A DNA stretch of 64,000 nt, from positions 3,720,001 to 3,784,000 of the forward strand of contig JAFEKR010000002.1 in NCBI GenBank assembly GCA_019022495.1. The letters run 5' to 3'. The notes under the pieces are model-generated. The model was not told the DNA's origin. It did no database searches and saw nothing but the letters and a program-made list of their open reading frames with translations. This document shows, piece by piece, positions 26,270-37,525 of this stretch. Every line of letters starts with the position of its first letter. Within the stretch, counting starts at the first letter, position 1. A program made the translations under genes and the position numbers. This DNA comes from Epichloe hybrida (lineage: Eukaryota; Ascomycota; Sordariomycetes; Hypocreales; Clavicipitaceae).

Positions 26270-28240
26270 CTAAAGGTTTTATTAATAATAGTACCTTATT
26301 ATAGATAGTGTTTATAAAGTCTTTTATAATCCCTTAAGGCTAATTTTATCTTAGTAATATAGGATTTAGCATATATTATAGCCTAATAACGCTATTTTTA
26401 AGGGTTTAATATTATTTATAAGACTAGAGAGAAGCTTATAAGCATCCTAATAATAAGAAAGAGCTTTTTAACTTCTAGTATATATAATTATAAATAGTTA
26501 TAGAGCGTGTTTTTAGGTAATATAAGCAAAAGTAAAAGATAATTTACTATAGTATTACTAAGTATAACTTTCTTATATAAATTAAGATAGTCTATGCTAT
26601 TATAGGCCTTTTTAACTTTATTAAATTAAGTAAAAAGAAGCCTTATAACTTTAAAGTAAGAGAGATAAAATTATTACCTAGAGATAAGTATAAAGCGCTT
26701 AAAATAGCTACTATATAGGTGTCTTTACTTCTTATAGGCCTTATAGGCTATAAGATTTAGAAAAGGATAGTATAGTAGCTTTAAAGGGTTTAGTAAAGTA
26801 GTAATTTAGATAAAAAGATATATATTTAATAAATTTAATAGCGTTATTAATAGAATTCTAATTAATATAATAATAATATTATAGGTTAAAAAGTAATAAA
26901 TATACATAGCCTATAGACTTTCTTAATAAAAAGCCTTACTTTTACTAGTAAATAGTATTAATACTAAAATTTAACTTAATCTATACTTACTTTACCTCTT
27001 TTAATAATAATAAGTTTTAAATTAGAGAATTTAGTTAACCTTACTTTAACTATAATATAACTCTAATAATTATACTTATTCTAAACTCTTTACTATATAA
27101 TTAATAGTCCTTAACTACCTTCTTAATATTATTAGCCCTTATAGCTCTTTAAGTAATAATATATCTCTTTAAGCCCTATATTTAAGGCCTAAGGACATTA
27201 GATATAATCTCTAAGAGCTCTTTTACCTATGCTATAGCCTAATACTTCTATATACTTTATAGTAATAAATTTAGCTATAATCTATTAGGCATAGCCTTAG
27301 TAAAGCTTAATTAAGAGCTCTATAGGTTTAGTATTAAGGAAATAGCTATATTATTAGTGCTTTACTCTAGAATATTACTTTAAGGCTAACTTTAATATTA
27401 CTAATTATCCTTAAAGAGGGAATTTTCTTTATTAAAGAGCTTAATAGTATTATAAGCCTTATTATTAAGGTATTATATATTAGTATTCTCTCTTTAAGAC
27501 TTAATTTTATTATCTTTAGACTTATTAAAGCTCTTTTCTAATAACTTTTCTTATACCCTTTTAGTAGTAGTAAAGCTTTTAGTATCTTAAGCTTTAATAA
27601 CTATATTACTAGCTTTATAGTCTTCTAAGAAAACCTCTGCTTACTTCTCTCTTATAATAGCTATATTTATAATAAGAGGCTTTATTATAATAAATTTACT
27701 AAACCTTCTATATATTTAAGAGATATAATTAGTAGTTTACTTACTTATATAAAGCTACCTATTCTATTTATTATATATTATACTAGATCTCTTCTCTATA
27801 GTGTAAAAAGCATGCTAAATACTCTTTAGCTACTTATATTAGTTCTTAATAGTATTTAAAGACTATTAATATTATAGGAAAAATCCTTATAAATATAGGA
27901 ATAAAGCTTTTAAGGATATCTTAAATAATACTAATTTTACTACTATTAAGCTATTACTTATAATAAGCTTTAAGGAGTAATTTAAGAAAGAAAAGGGTTT
28001 AATTATTAGTCTAATAAATTTAAGGGGGTTTAAATACCTATAATTAAGTGCTTTAGAATATAGTTATAATAGGTATTTAAATTATATAATATTTACTAGT
28101 AAATTATAATAATCCTATTATATTAAAGCTATAGAAAGGAAGAGCTACTATTGTAATAGTTCCCTTATATAAAGGTAGTGAAAAAAAGCCCTAGAAGTAG
28201 GCCGCGATAGTATAAAGTAGCCGCCCTATATAGATCCACA
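26270..28240. repeat. RIP-degraded repeat of unknown type
   Basis: This stretch is AT-rich with the same CpA/TpG depletion as the rest of the block, so it was repetitive. I found no LTR, terminal inverted repeat or protein motif I can name. The block ends sharply near 28,240, where base composition becomes normal. Confidence 0.5.
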
Positions 28241-28659
28241 TACAATTTGTACCATGCAATGTCGGTGCAAACTTTGCACCGGCTCGTGGATCACACCCTT
28301 AGTGGTCCAGGCTGAAACTCTGACCAATTTCTTGTACACCACTGTACTCCGTACATATGAACGTTTGGGCTCGTCTCAATTCCTCGTCCTCTGGCTTATT
28401 ACAAACGGAAAATGTATGCTTGCACGTAGCATAGTCCTTGAAAAATACAGTGCACGTCAGATACCACTTGAACACATGGCTCTGCTCACTGCGACAATCA
28501 ACAACTCACAACTAATTGATGGTGGGCATCGTCACTGCTTGGCATCATCACTGCTTGGCATTGTTCCTTTTGTTCGACAAGACGAATCTGAGACGAGAGC
28601 AGGCATCCATTTGGGTCCTCTCTATTGTTGATGAAGGAGAGAAAAAAGAGACTTCCCAG
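28241..28659. other. boundary region without a supported gene
   Basis: This is the transition from the RIP block to normal DNA. A 125-codon frame at 28254-28631 has no recognisable features. The motif GTACTCCGTAC occurs at 28344-28354. Confidence 0.4.
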
Positions 28660-29481
28660 CTACTGGCCGCCCGCAAAGGCCTTGGCCTCATCCCACGTCA
28701 TCAAATTTATGAATATCCATCGCAGAATCTCCCCGGCGACATCACCCTTGCACCTGAATGAGTCCCTCTCTGGACTGGCCTGTACCAGCAAAGCTCCCTT
28801 CTCCCTGTAGTCCCCGTCGATCACCGCAAACCGCGCTGCATCCAACCCATTCTCGTCGGCGTACGAAGGGTGATCGCTGATGATCTGATCGAGGCTGCGG
28901 TTACCGGCACGAACAGCTCTGTAGAACTTGGGCAGCTCGTCTGGGTCGCCGACCTCGTCAGGCTCACTGACACCAACATCCTGCACGCCCTTGTTCATGG
29001 CCAACAGCGCGGCATTGAAGTCGTCCTTTTTAGGGACGGAGTTGTACAATGCAAACCAATCAATGGGCGCGGTTTCCGTCTTCTCCTCCGGCACATCCAT
29101 TCGCACCGTGTACCAATCCTCGTTGGAGATGCTCAGTGAGCTGATGAAGTTGTTTGCCTCGGCGGGGGCATAGCGCACGGCATCATCGAAGCCATGATAT
29201 TCGTCAAGGCTGACGAGCAAGACGCCACGCGCCTCGAAATCCGCCGAGTCAAAGACGAGGAAAAGCTTGGCATTCGTGCCGGTCTCGTCGTGGTTGCTGT
29301 CCCGGTGATGCTGGATCACTGCCTGCGTGCCCTGTCCCTCGAGCTTCTCTATCTTGAGACTCTCGGCGTCTTCCTCGCTGTCTTCGAGGAGGGCTTCGAT
29401 AACGGCTGGCTCATCGAGGCCCGACGCGGTGACATAGACCTTGAACGCCAGCCCGGGGCCTTCCGACTCGGTATCCGACAT
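28660..29481 (-). CDS. acidic protein with internally duplicated domain (DUF6924-like, tentative)
   Basis: A single exon encodes 273 residues, strongly acidic at the N-terminus (MSDTESEGPG). Two related halves are visible: residues about 70-128 (FLVFDSADFEARGVLLVS ... NNFISSLSISNEDW) and about 215-270 (FAVIDGDYREKGALLVQ ... EILRWIFINLMTWDEA). Both have the pattern FxVxD, a short turn, GxLLV and a helical end. This recalls the fungal family of unknown function DUF6924, from memory only. No signal peptide or membrane segment is seen, so it is probably cytosolic. It is the first gene beside the transposon block, reading toward it. The function is unknown. Confidence 0.7.
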   Translation of the reverse strand: MSDTESEGPGLAFKVYVTASGLDEPAVIEALLEDSEEDAESLKIEKLEGQGTQAVIQHHRDSNHDETGTNAKLFLVFDSADFEARGVLLVSLDEYHGFDDAVRYAPAEANNFISSLSISNEDWYTVRMDVPEEKTETAPIDWFALYNSVPKKDDFNAALLAMNKGVQDVGVSEPDEVGDPDELPKFYRAVRAGNRSLDQIISDHPSYADENGLDAARFAVIDGDYREKGALLVQASPERDSFRCKGDVAGEILRWIFINLMTWDEAKAFAGGQ

Positions 29482-30210
29482 TCTGGGCTCTCTGAATCAA
29501 AGTGATTGGAATTGCAGAAATCGGCGTGGGCTTCTCCGGCAGTCAGAGGAGTGACAGCAGTCGGAGGAGTGATAAGAGGAAAGCCTGGTCGGTTGGATGG
29601 GGGCCAAAATGGCGCAGCCCGACGAAAGCCGTGAGCCGTGAGCAAGCAGTGACGACATAGATGACTTTGAGTGACTTTTTTCCCCCCTCTTTGACTTCCT
29701 CTTCCGCCACCTCCACCACCTCGGCTTGGGCTTCGCCTGCAGGAACCCAGAAGGTGTGCTGGAATTCCCCAATGGACTAATAAAAGATATGTCCATGCTA
29801 GCCGCTGCTAACATTGCACCCTACGATTAATTATATGACCTGTCGCTGCGCATACATTGCCCTATGGGCCACGTCGTTGCGTGCACACCGCGCCTTACAA
29901 CGCACAGCGCCTCACATCGCCCAAGCATTAGTTATAGTCATACGGAGTACTGGTCGGGACTGATGTAAGATAGCAAGGGGACGAAAAGGAGGCTGACATA
30001 AGATGATAGCTAGGATTATCATTGCTTTTGTAATCAGAAGCATCATTATTATGGGCACAACCCGTAGCTAGCTCTGCCACACTTCGGCCACGTGTTCAGG
30101 ATATGGACTCTTCAACGGAGACCGTAAAGTATTAGCGACCGACACATTACGTGTTTTTTTATCAGAGTAACCTTTCGCACTGCGCAGCTCGGCGTATCAA
30201 GAAAAAAACT
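29482..30210. other. intergenic, no gene seen
   Basis: This holds the upstream region of the minus-strand gene ending at 28660. A TACGGAGTAC motif lies at 29941-29950. Short antisense frames here have no support. Confidence 0.4.
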
Positions 30211-30947
30211 ATGAGTACTCCGCCATACATTGTACCATCTGCAGATGCAGATGACACTTTCTGCAAGCTAGAACGCGAACAAGCCAGGCAACGGGCGGTC
30301 GATCGGCAGGCAATACCAGAAGCAGTTTTTCGAACGGACGCGAAGCACTCGCACAAGTTGGAATGCGAATCGCTGCACGCAAAGTACGAAGATGACAATG
30401 TCGATGAAATGCGCCCGGGCATCGCCGACTCAAGATACTGGCAAACAGACGTCAAATCCCCTGCTACTTATTTCTTCATTGTATTGTACAACATATATAC
30501 TACGGATGGAATTACCGACTTTAGAAGCTAAAGTAGAGAGTTCAGCCGTCTCAGACTCTTCTAGAAGAGCAAGAAGAGCAAGGACAAAGCTCGCAGCTTA
30601 CCGTCCAAATATACTGGGAAAAAGAAGCCGAACATTTCAAGCTTGAGTCGGCTCGCCGCGAGTTTCAGAGGCGAGAGAAGTTGAGAAGCGACATTCAGGC
30701 CATCCCGAGCCCCGCTCACAGTGGAAGCAACGACGGGAGTCAAAACCCATCGCTGGAAAGTTCTCATTCTCGGGTAACGACGCCATCCGACCTGTCCAAA
30801 ACATGGTCCCGAGGGCGGGTGGGGAAGAGGAGAAGGAGCAGAGCCAGCCAATCCCGTCGCCGGGCTTCGCGCCGTGCACCACGACGCACAACTTCCCACT
30901 CATCGTTCACGACCACACATTACTCAACATCCAGGCGAGCATCATAG
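30211..30947 (+). CDS. doubtful two-exon basic protein
   Basis: The first ATG is followed by a charged, coil-like stretch (KLEREQARQRAVDRQ) open to 30531. A second frame, open from 30537, reads a Gln/Glu-rich coil (LLEEQEEQGQSSQLTVQIYW) and then an Arg/Ser-rich tail to 30947. An intron between roughly 30,440 and 30,536 would join them; the acceptor could be TAG at 30534-30536 but the donor is weak. The Arg-rich tail may be a frameshift, since another frame from 30803 (to 31006) looks more protein-like. It could be a decayed gene. No family is recognised. Confidence 0.35.
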
Positions 30948-32535
30948 GCCATTTGCAAAAAACCTGCGGAGAGCGAGGACAATGTGGCATGGCTGGCGGG
31001 GGATGAATCATTATTAGATTCTTCCTTTATGTTGGAACAGGCATGATATCAATCGCGCTTCGCAGCCGCAAATGTCCGGCAAAAGATCGGCTCAACGCAT
31101 ACGCGCACGCGAGCCCCACACGTGACTCACACGCGATCGTTTTCTTTCACTTCGAACACCTTCGTTTTTGACCTCTTCTTTCCTCCTTTCTGGCTAGCTT
31201 AGAATAGATGATCAACAACGATACTATTCTTCGGGCTCACGACGTTACGACCCTGATATCAGAAATCCTGTGATACCAAGACTTTATGCTATGAACTCAA
31301 GCTATAAGCTCGGGTCAAGTCCAGGTTAAGTCCAGGTCCGGAAAGGGTGTGGATTGTGTGCAGCTAATTAGTGACCTTGAACTTGCGGCCAAAAACGGCT
31401 CACAGACAGCACCAACGCACAACACGGCCAATATCCTTAAAAGCTCAATTTGTATTCATTTCCACAGTCACCCATCTTTAGGGTCCATTACGGCTCATGC
31501 TGTCACAAACATCGAGAGATGAAAGTGGTTGACTAGAAGTAGCATTCAATTGGTAACTTGTCTCCTTGGGGACCCTAAGACTACGGTCACCTCGGGCACC
31601 TCCATGGCGGAAGCATGGTTTACTAATATGCTGACTGTGCGCATCTGCAGAGGTAATAAGCAACGATGTAGCTTGGGGGCTACTATGTTAGTCAGACGTA
31701 TGCCAATGGTAAAACAATCGTCTGGCTATTCAGTAATTGTCATGTTTCTGATGACTCAGATGCATTGGCCACAACCAATGCGCCCAAAAAAATATAAAAA
31801 TCAATAGGCACATTTTCACACCAACATGTCTGGCGCCACAAATACACACAAGGCATGGAACTTCTTCTCTGCTAAACCATGGCTGTTCATTGAATACTAG
31901 CCACGAAGAAGAGGCTTCTTTCATCAAGGTAAATGCCACGCTTTGAGAGAGCTCATTCATGTATTCTAGATATGCTGTACGGAGTACAGCCACAGTTCAA
32001 TAACCTGCTCTAGTCTCCCGAATAGGGTAATAGCACCAAGACACGGTGAGAAACAAATGTGAACAGCTTGACTAATCTAGAACAAATGTCTCGGTCAACG
32101 ACCGAACTGCAATTGTCCCGGATGGTCTCGAACGCCTCGATATGTGTAGCAAGTGACCTGCAAAATGGTCAGCCTTTCAGCAGTATCGACATGGCATGGT
32201 AACACAATGATCAGTGAGCCAATAACCTGCCGATTCCAATGAATCTCACGGCCAAGTTCCGTCTCGAAATATCATGTAGCTCTTGGCTTGATCAAGAGAT
32301 GGATGACAAGTAAGATATCACAACCTCTCACTACTAAGCTCGCCTTGTGAGCCTTGAAAAAAATGCATTGACGATATACTCCACTCTTACTTGTTCAGTC
32401 TAATACGACTTGAGACTGAAAAAGCTGGCGTATATAAAGCCTCTGAGATGACCGAAATGAATCGTTTCGAAAAAGCCATTGCAAGCCACAGACCGGTAAC
32501 TCGAGTACGTCTTTGAACGCGCACCCCCCAGCACC
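30948..32535. other. intergenic, no gene seen
   Basis: About 1.6 kb with only short frames of no recognisable character. A GTACGGAGTAC motif lies at 31977-31987. Confidence 0.4.
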
Positions 32536-33330
32536 ATGTCATACAAAGTCCTTCTCTTCGCAGGCCTTGCCTGGATGGCCACAACTCCCCAGGTTGCGGC
32601 CAGCCCCCCAGATGTCGCGTTCGATTGCAAAAACATGCCCGAGGTTTGCACCAACATGTGCTAGGCTGTTCGCTGTGCGAGTCCGACATTCCCACAAACA
32701 CTCAACTGGGACGACCCCAGCGAAGACATCAAAAAGGAGCGCCGCAAGTCTGCCGGCTGTCAGAAGGGCAACAAGTGCAACAAGGGCAAGAAAGGTCCCG
32801 GCCACCGCGGCGGCGTGTACACCTCCTGCGACGAGTATCCCTTCGCTTCCACCAGCGACAGCGTATTCCCCAACGGTCATCAGGTGTCCCGCTGCGTGCC
32901 TCCTATCGAGAACTCCCGCCAAGGAAATGCCCTGAAAAACACGTACGCTCGTTTCAAAAAGCAAGGCTTCAAGAGCCACAGCCTGCAGATCGCATTCGGC
33001 AACCCTAGGTCTCCCGGCGTCAATTACTGCAACAACCAGCCGTGCAAGAATGATGGGTTCGAGGTCCAAGATGGCATGATCAAGAAGCGCGCAGAGGAGC
33101 CTCTCTTCAAGTTCTACAAGACTAGCTCTGGCATGGTCCTGGGGTCGTTGACTGCGATCGACACGCCTTCCAACTTTACTCGTGAGGTGGGTGAGGAGGA
33201 GCAGGTTGCTGCTCAATTTGAAGCCTGGAGGGAGACCGTAGATGGCGAGGAAGTGCACGTCATGTCGGATGTTGTATTGGAGGAGATGCCCTTTGACGAG
33301 GCCATGAAGTCGTTTAACCAGGGAGAGTAA
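32536..33330 (+). pseudogene. secreted NucA/NucB-type deoxyribonuclease, broken by in-frame TAG
   Basis: From the ATG, one frame runs 264 codons with a single stop. It starts with a signal peptide (about residues 1-23, ending VAAS), then a Cys-rich segment (FDCKNMPEVCTNMC). Codon 43 is TAG (32662-32664), and the frame then continues to 33330. The NucA/NucB hallmark CDEYPFAST lies near residue 99, followed by CVPPIENSRQGNAL. The conserved reading after the stop argues for recent loss. TGG-to-TAG is one possible origin and would match a RIP-type G-to-A change. Removing the stop by splicing (GTTGCG...CTAG, 72 nt) would delete the conserved Cys segment, so it is unlikely. If expressed, this would be an extracellular nuclease. 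Confidence 0.75.
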
Positions 33331-33731
33331 GCCGGCGCATCGGGCGGTATCTGCAGCTAGTGGGCATCTACTCTTTCCCAAGAAAAAAGTTTAGAGACAG
33401 AGAGCATGTGTCAGATTTTTCCTCTCCTAGAACAGAACCAAGTGAATAGGGAATAGAGAGATGCGGCCCTTTAGAAATTGGAGTGCACTGGAATATAGCC
33501 ACGTCCTTGTCATCATGTTCCCTCTAATAAACGTCCAAGTTCACGAGGCCGATGTGAGAAATGCAGTTCTGAGGTCAGGGAAAGGCGATGCGTTTGCTGC
33601 GGCCTGAAAAAGGCCAGTTGCAAAACGACAGACAAGGCTTGCGACTCGAAAAGAGCGCTTCAGTGCAGCGTGCCTTCTGAAAAGCTGTATGGCTCTTAGT
33701 AGTAATTAAGCGGGATATTGCTAGTGACGTC
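33331..33731. other. intergenic with a short Cys-rich frame
   Basis: A frame at about 33527-33706 reads RCEKCSSEVRERRCVCCG and on to a TAG, with eight cysteines in under 60 codons but no in-frame ATG. It may be an exon remnant. Nothing else is seen. Confidence 0.3.
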
Positions 33732-33837
33732 GTTCCCGTAGCGGAGTGGTTACCGCGTGACTCTTATACGCTAAGGGCTTTTCTTTGGTGTTATGTTAGA
33801 AATGTCAAGGTCCGGGGTTCGACCCCCCGCGGGAACA
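33732..33837 (+). tRNA. tRNA-Ile(TAT) with a 33-nt intron
   Basis: Acceptor GTTCCCG pairs with CGGGAAC; the D stem is GCGG/CCGC, the T arm CGGGG/CCCCG with TTCGACC, and the discriminator is A. The anticodon stem TGACT (33758-33762) is followed by C, T, then TAT (33765-33767). A 33-nt intron fits the canonical place after base 37 (33769-33801). The stem resumes as TGTCA with one T:T mismatch next to the loop. Ile(TAT) genes of fungi normally carry an intron, which supports the reading. The mismatch leaves some doubt about function or isotype. Confidence 0.75.
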
Positions 33838-33866
33838 TGATCCTTCTTCAGCTTGGTTGTTGTTTC

Positions 33867-33894
33867 TTTTTTTTTTTTTTTTTTTTTTTTTTTT
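33867..33894 (+). terminator. 28-T Pol III terminator tract
   Basis: An uninterrupted run of 28 T starts 29 nt after the tRNA. It is far longer than the 4-6 T needed for Pol III termination. Confidence 0.7.
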
Positions 33895-34549
33895 CGCATC
33901 TGGCCTTCAATTTCTATCTACCCTTTGATTCTCTACACAATTCACCTTGCTCTGTAATCATCACCACCACCCGTCATGAACTTGCCACAGCCCGCTCCTG
34001 CTAAGCAGACACACAAGAAAACACGATGTTTGTGGATCCTGGTTAGCCTACCTTGCATTCATGAATCATGACAGCGGCGTCCACTTGGAGAGCGAAGTGC
34101 AATCAGCCTAAGTAGGCAGTCCTGATAAGCGTGGATGGTGATGCATTCAAACTCGACAGAGTGTAATCAAAATGGTGAGCAGTGACTAGCAAGTACTGGC
34201 CGATCTGCTTCATCTCGACGGACAATGTTGCCCAACCCTGGGTCTTGCTCAGAGGAAGCGTCTTCACTTACACGGCGACCATGTGTCAGTCAGTCACTCA
34301 GTATAGACAGACTGTATTGTGCATGTCCCGTTCTTGATTCACAAACATATCAGGCAGAAGCGCCATGTGCTGCTTCCCGAAACAAACAAAAGGTTCGTCC
34401 ACTACTTATTTCAGACTTCATCAATCTCGGCCGGCAAAAGGCAACGTCATCTCGCTGCCAACAACCTCGTGTCGCCAACTTTCTCTCCGACCCGTAGCCC
34501 TCGGGGGGAGGCGGCGTGAACATATATAAACATATATATATATATATAT
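33895..34549. other. intergenic, no gene seen; (TA)n at its end
   Basis: The only notable element is a TA-rich microsatellite at about 34522-34551, directly before the next ATG. Confidence 0.4.
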
Positions 34550-35100
34550 ATGAAAAACATCTCGACCGCCATGGATGCTGAAGAGAGCAATGCCGTCGCG
34601 GTCGCAGGCCATTGCGAAGCCTCCCCGGTCAAATCAAAGAAACAGCTTCGCCAAGAAAAAAGCAAGCCGAGTCGGGAGTCGCCTCGCGTCGCCACGTCGG
34701 CATTTCACGACGCGGACCTTCCCGCCTTCGACCGCGTCAAGAAGCTGAGGAACTTGGACCGCTTCACGGGCGACATTGAGAACCTCCTCACCGAACTCAT
34801 TGACAAGGTTCTCGCACAGGAGGCTATCGAGCCGAGAGCGAGCAGGCGCGACGAGCTCGCGACGCTCCTCCTTTGGCATGCTGAGTTCCAAGCACAAGTC
34901 AGGCAGGGGGGGACAAGACTGTTGGGAGCACGGAGATGAGGAGCTTCATAACAGAGCTCGGCGACTCTTTCGAAAAAGTTGTAGAGAAGGATGCCAAGGA
35001 TGCGAAAAAGGCTCCCTATGACACCTTGATCAAGGTGTTCTCCATAAAGAAGAACCAGAAGCAGTCAAGACGTCGCCGCAGTGAAGAACATGGAGATTAA
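34550..35100 (+). pseudogene. small Lys/Glu-rich protein with G-tract frameshift
   Basis: The 5' frame starts MKNISTAMDAEES (the second ATG at 34571 may be the real start) and contains a helical stretch RNLDRFTGDIENLLTELIDK. It ends at 34939. A different frame then gives DKTVGSTEMRSFITELGDSF and a Lys-rich tail to 35100. The two readings meet at a run of seven G (34906-34912); one more G would join them. It is either a homopolymer sequencing error or a real frameshift. No intron with proper sites fits. The family is not recognised. Confidence 0.45.
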
Positions 35101-35712
35101 GCAGGGGCCGAGTTTATCAGAGAGAGCATCTATTTGCAACACCCGAGAGCACAGTCACGGGCTAGGTAGGGGCCGACATATTTTTCGGCCGAGACCGGGG
35201 TGGTGGATGAGGATTTTGTAGCACTTTGGAGATTATGGGGAGGGGGGTGACTTGGCGAGAACAAAGTACACATCGATTGCCTCGACGGAGCATCAGGATC
35301 AGGTCTGACTTGGGAGAAGAAAACAAGTTTCAGCATTTTAGAGCTCACGCACAAATCAAATAAATTTACAAACAACGTGTCGCTTCAATCCACTGAGAAA
35401 ATCTAGTATTACAAAGACACTTACTTTAGTATTTACTCCTGTTTTGTTCTTTGTGCCTTGGTCCTTTAACATCAGGCTTTTTTTTTTTTTTTTCAAATAG
35501 AGGGCTCAGGGCTGCCTTCGCCTTTACCCCCCGTTCTTTGGCAATGAAGAATCGCCAGGCCCAAAAACAGGGTGCGCACTGCGCACCCTTAGTAATCCGC
35601 AGGACTGCGGCTATAGTTCTCTTATATTCAACAGTTGGTAGAATAGGGTAGGATTTCAACTCTTCTGACCACCCCCCCGGCTTGGAAAAGTTCAGAGTAC
35701 GTGATGAAATTA
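35101..35712. other. intergenic with poly-T and a dispersed repeat
   Basis: A run of T lies near 35479-35493. At about 35550-35632 there is a stretch (TGCGCACCCTTA, later ACTGCGGCTA and ATTCAACA) that recurs in diverged form at 44,228-44,305. Confidence 0.45.
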
Positions 35713-36889
35713 TCAAATGCCAAGTAGAGCTCCCCTGGTGGTCGGCGCAAGCTTCGCCCTAAGAAGCCGGTTCTCATTGAGCATGAAGATTTCCCCATTG
35801 CGCCCGAAGCAAAAGTTGGCAACACCACCCTCCACAAGAATCTTGCCAATGAGGTGGCCCCCCGGCGACCAAATGTTGATGCCATCGCCACATCCACTGT
35901 ACACGTTTCCGCGCACATCGCACTTTACGCCGTCGGGAATGCCCGTGTCGGCCATGGCGAACAAGCGCTTGTTGGCGAGAAAGGGCTGACCCGTGGCGGT
36001 AACGACGTCGTACGCATAACTGGCCGCGAGTGAGTGTTGGCTACCAAGGTCGGATTTGTGCCAAAGAATCAGGGGAAGAAGCCTCTTACATGGTGGACGC
36101 GCGCGTGTCGTCGGTCGTGCCATCGCCATGGATGAAATCCGTGTCCGTGACGTAGAGTATCTTCTGGTCAGGACTGAAAGATATGCCGTTGGGCCTCCCG
36201 AGGCCGTCGGCCATGGCGCGAACGGATTTCTGCTTGGGATCGAAACGATACACCTGGGACGGCAGGCGGGGTCTGGGACGGAAGCCCTGTTCGAAGCCGT
36301 AGATGGGATCCGTGAACCAGATGGATTCATCGGTGTGTGCGACAAGGTCGTTCGGCGAGGTGAAGGTGCGGTTGAGGTAGGAGGTGAGGAGAAGTTCAGA
36401 CTTGTACGGAGGTTTGGATTCCATCAAGGAGATACCGCTGGAGATGTTCATTGTTCCTTGGGCACAGAACACGATGCCATCTTTGAAGTTGACACCACCG
36501 TTGGCCATGGGCACATTGTCTGTCCTGACCTCTTCCACCCTGGTCGACTTCGTATCGTCATACGGCGGCAGTGAGACTCGCGTGATGACGATGCGTTGCT
36601 CCTGAGTCGCAGGGTCTTTGAACCGGTTGCTCGTGACAAACAGCGTGTTGTCTTGCGGTATGAACACACCGGCTTCGTGTGCGAACGGAATACTCTTGTT
36701 CTCGTAGAGTACCTCGACGGTTGGCGAAGGCCCAAACAGCTCTTTGACGCCGTCCTGGAAGACGACGAATGGTGGTGCAATGGCTGCCGACGCAGTCGCA
36801 ACCCAGAAACTCCAAGAGAGAATCATGACGATGGAAAGAGGAGCGAGAAAGAGTTCAGATGCTACGGTGACCAACTCGCATCCAGGCAA
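35713..36889 (-). CDS. secreted SMP-30/gluconolactonase-like protein
   Basis: Two exons, 36090-36889 and 35713-36019, are separated by a 70-nt intron (36020-36089; GTAAGA...CAG). The start is probably the ATG at 36826, which gives 347 residues and opens directly on a signal peptide (MILSWSFWVATASAA); the first ATG (36889) would add 21 residues. The beta-propeller hallmarks of the SMP-30 family are present: HEAGVF with the metal-binding Glu, SPNDLV with Asn, RPNGISFSPD and YVTDTD. The C-terminus has GGVANFCFGRNG. The family hydrolyses lactones or related esters; the substrate here is unknown and the protein is likely extracellular. Confidence 0.85.
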
Positions 36890-37525
36890 GTCGTTTGCTG
36901 TACACGTTCAACTTGCAAAAAAAAAAAGACGACTTCTTCAAACCACGGCCGAATTTCCAAGTGAAATGTTTGGAATTGCACGGCCGTTCAGCTCCGAATC
37001 GGTAACTGATGGGCATTGCTCATTAGCCGCTCTCAAACCTCCTTCCAGACAGACAAGACAAATCGACGCTAGGACGATGAACCGGACTAGAAGTAGCTCA
37101 ACGGGTGCGAGTCTTTACGCCTTTAGTTTAGGGTCCCGAATGTGAAACTTTGTGGGCTCTGAAGCTTGGCATTATGGCTCTCTCGCAACCCACCCCCCCA
37201 AACCCCTTCAATCGAATTTTCCACAAGACTTGCGTTGCAGTCTCAAAGTTTGTGACGCCAAACCGGACATGTTTCTCAAAGGAAGCCGGTCCGGCTAAAA
37301 AAAAAACTCGCCTGAATATTCAGACCATATTCATAACGTGTTCAGTTTGACCCCATGTTGTTGTCCCATTGAAATTTGTTGCCCATCGATCGGACATGAA
37401 TCGTCTACATCATTCGCGTACACGAAAGTACCGAAATTTCGATAAGTTCTTCAAACATTATGAACTGTTGACAAGTCGACCTGCTCTTGGCTATACATGT
37501 ACTTCCATCCACCTCGCTTGATCGC
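36890..37525. other. intergenic between two minus-strand genes
   Basis: This holds the upstream region of the SMP-30-like gene and the 3' side of the amine oxidase gene. No further gene is seen. Confidence 0.5.

Noticed and set aside
28254..28631. 125-codon frame at the block boundary
   Set aside because: Composition is not protein-like, a short duplicated stretch (GTCACTGCTTGGCATCATCACTGC) is translated, and no family pattern is seen.
33732..33837. tRNA with a long variable arm (Leu or Ser type)
   Set aside because: The T arm and variable region fit a class I tRNA once a 33-nt intron is removed at the canonical site.
36056..36574. 172-codon plus-strand frame
   Set aside because: It is antisense to the SMP-30-like gene, whose motifs are clear.
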